From: JBAXQQ01 sp037131695
Lineage (GTDB): Bacteria; Armatimonadota; Hebobacteria; CAIYQO01
NCBI GenBank assembly: GCA_964638715.1
Contig: CAZWZF010000042.1
Coordinates: forward strand, 1 to 42,842
Length of the DNA stretch: 42,842 nt
Direction of reading: 5' to 3'
This document shows positions 42,713-42,842 of the stretch, piece after piece; position 1 is the first letter of the stretch; every line of letters begins with the position of its first letter. The notes beneath the pieces were generated by a model, which saw only the letters and a list, made by a program, of their open reading frames with translations, ran no database searches and was not told the origin of the DNA. The translations under genes and the position numbers were made by a program.

Positions 42713-42842
42713 TCAATTCCTAACCCAAATAAATTGGAAAAGATTAATGTGTCGCTGCTCTGCAGCTAAATATCATTTTTACACTTTTATGCTATTAACA
42801 TGTGTGCGCCAAGCGAAGCTTGGTAATTCTTGTCGGTGTAAG

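Larger units (their letters stand above)
42467..42842. other. Intergenic region at the right edge
   Basis: It holds the operon promoter, a terminator-like hairpin, a truncated DUF1016-like remnant, the CCTAACCCAAATAAATTGGA phrase (42719-42742), and an inverted copy of the CCAAGC-TCGCTTGGCGCACA segment (42800-42842). No intact gene. Confidence 0.7.

Overview
The window most likely comes from an uncultured Gram-negative bacterium. Evidence is a TonB-like energy-transducing protein, several Sec signal peptides, a type IV pilus retraction ATPase, and prepilin-like proteins with the N-terminus KKGFTLIELLVV followed by ILFPVFA-AREKARQ and an H-X9-DG motif. That prepilin style is common in Armatimonadota and in other environmental lineages around the PVC and FCB groups. 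I cannot place the organism more precisely. Only protein-coding genes were recognised; I saw no tRNA, rRNA or CRISPR array.

Layout, left to right. 1-3860: a probable defence operon on the minus strand, with a phospholipase D/SNF2 helicase fusion coupled to a small unknown protein, running off the left edge. 3866-9213: housekeeping and signalling genes on the minus strand: primary sigma factor, BioY biotin transporter plus a TPR lipoprotein-like or secreted protein, and a membrane diguanylate cyclase. 9569-13629: a compact four-gene minus-strand operon (Rcp1-type response regulator, corrinoid-binding protein, MtaA/UroD-fold protein, DUF1638-like histidine kinase) that looks like a corrinoid-linked two-component system. 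13757-16380: a glycine-rich TonB-like protein overlapping a formylglycine-enzyme-fold protein that lacks the catalytic cysteines. 16624-19039: two tandem prepilin-like genes. 19423-22367: a two-gene pectin/arabinan catabolic operon (GH28-like and GH51). 22942-25362: malic enzyme and an RmlD-like reductase, surrounded by dispersed repeats. 25583-27926: an autoregulated MarR-ABC exporter operon. 28082-30025: a giant prepilin-like protein. 30264-34392: small membrane protein, LURP-one-like protein, secreted esterase with a CBM9-like tail, and an orphan 5'-nucleotidase C-terminal domain. 34594-36204: PilT with an N-terminal MshEN-like extension. 36603-42580: a five-gene minus-strand operon (ClpB-type AAA+ protein, zinc-ribbon FHA protein, membrane Ser/Thr kinase, small membrane protein, NrdG-like radical SAM protein) bounded by a promoter and a terminator. 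A truncated DUF1016-like remnant lies at the right edge.

Two gene sets stand out as possibly undescribed systems. The first is the kinase-FHA-AAA+-radical SAM operon, where phosphorylation by the kinase would be read by the FHA protein and linked to an unfoldase and an iron-sulfur enzyme. The second is the corrinoid-linked two-component operon, where a B12-binding protein and a methyltransferase-fold protein that has lost the usual zinc ligands sit between a kinase and its response regulator.

Intergenic DNA is unusually rich in short dispersed repeats. These include a 173-bp foldback element present twice with exactly the same length, a 113-bp foldback, palindromic elements on both sides of the malic enzyme gene, and short phrases that recur at places tens of kilobases apart. 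Several promoters match the sigma-70 consensus closely, and two of them imply leaderless mRNAs.
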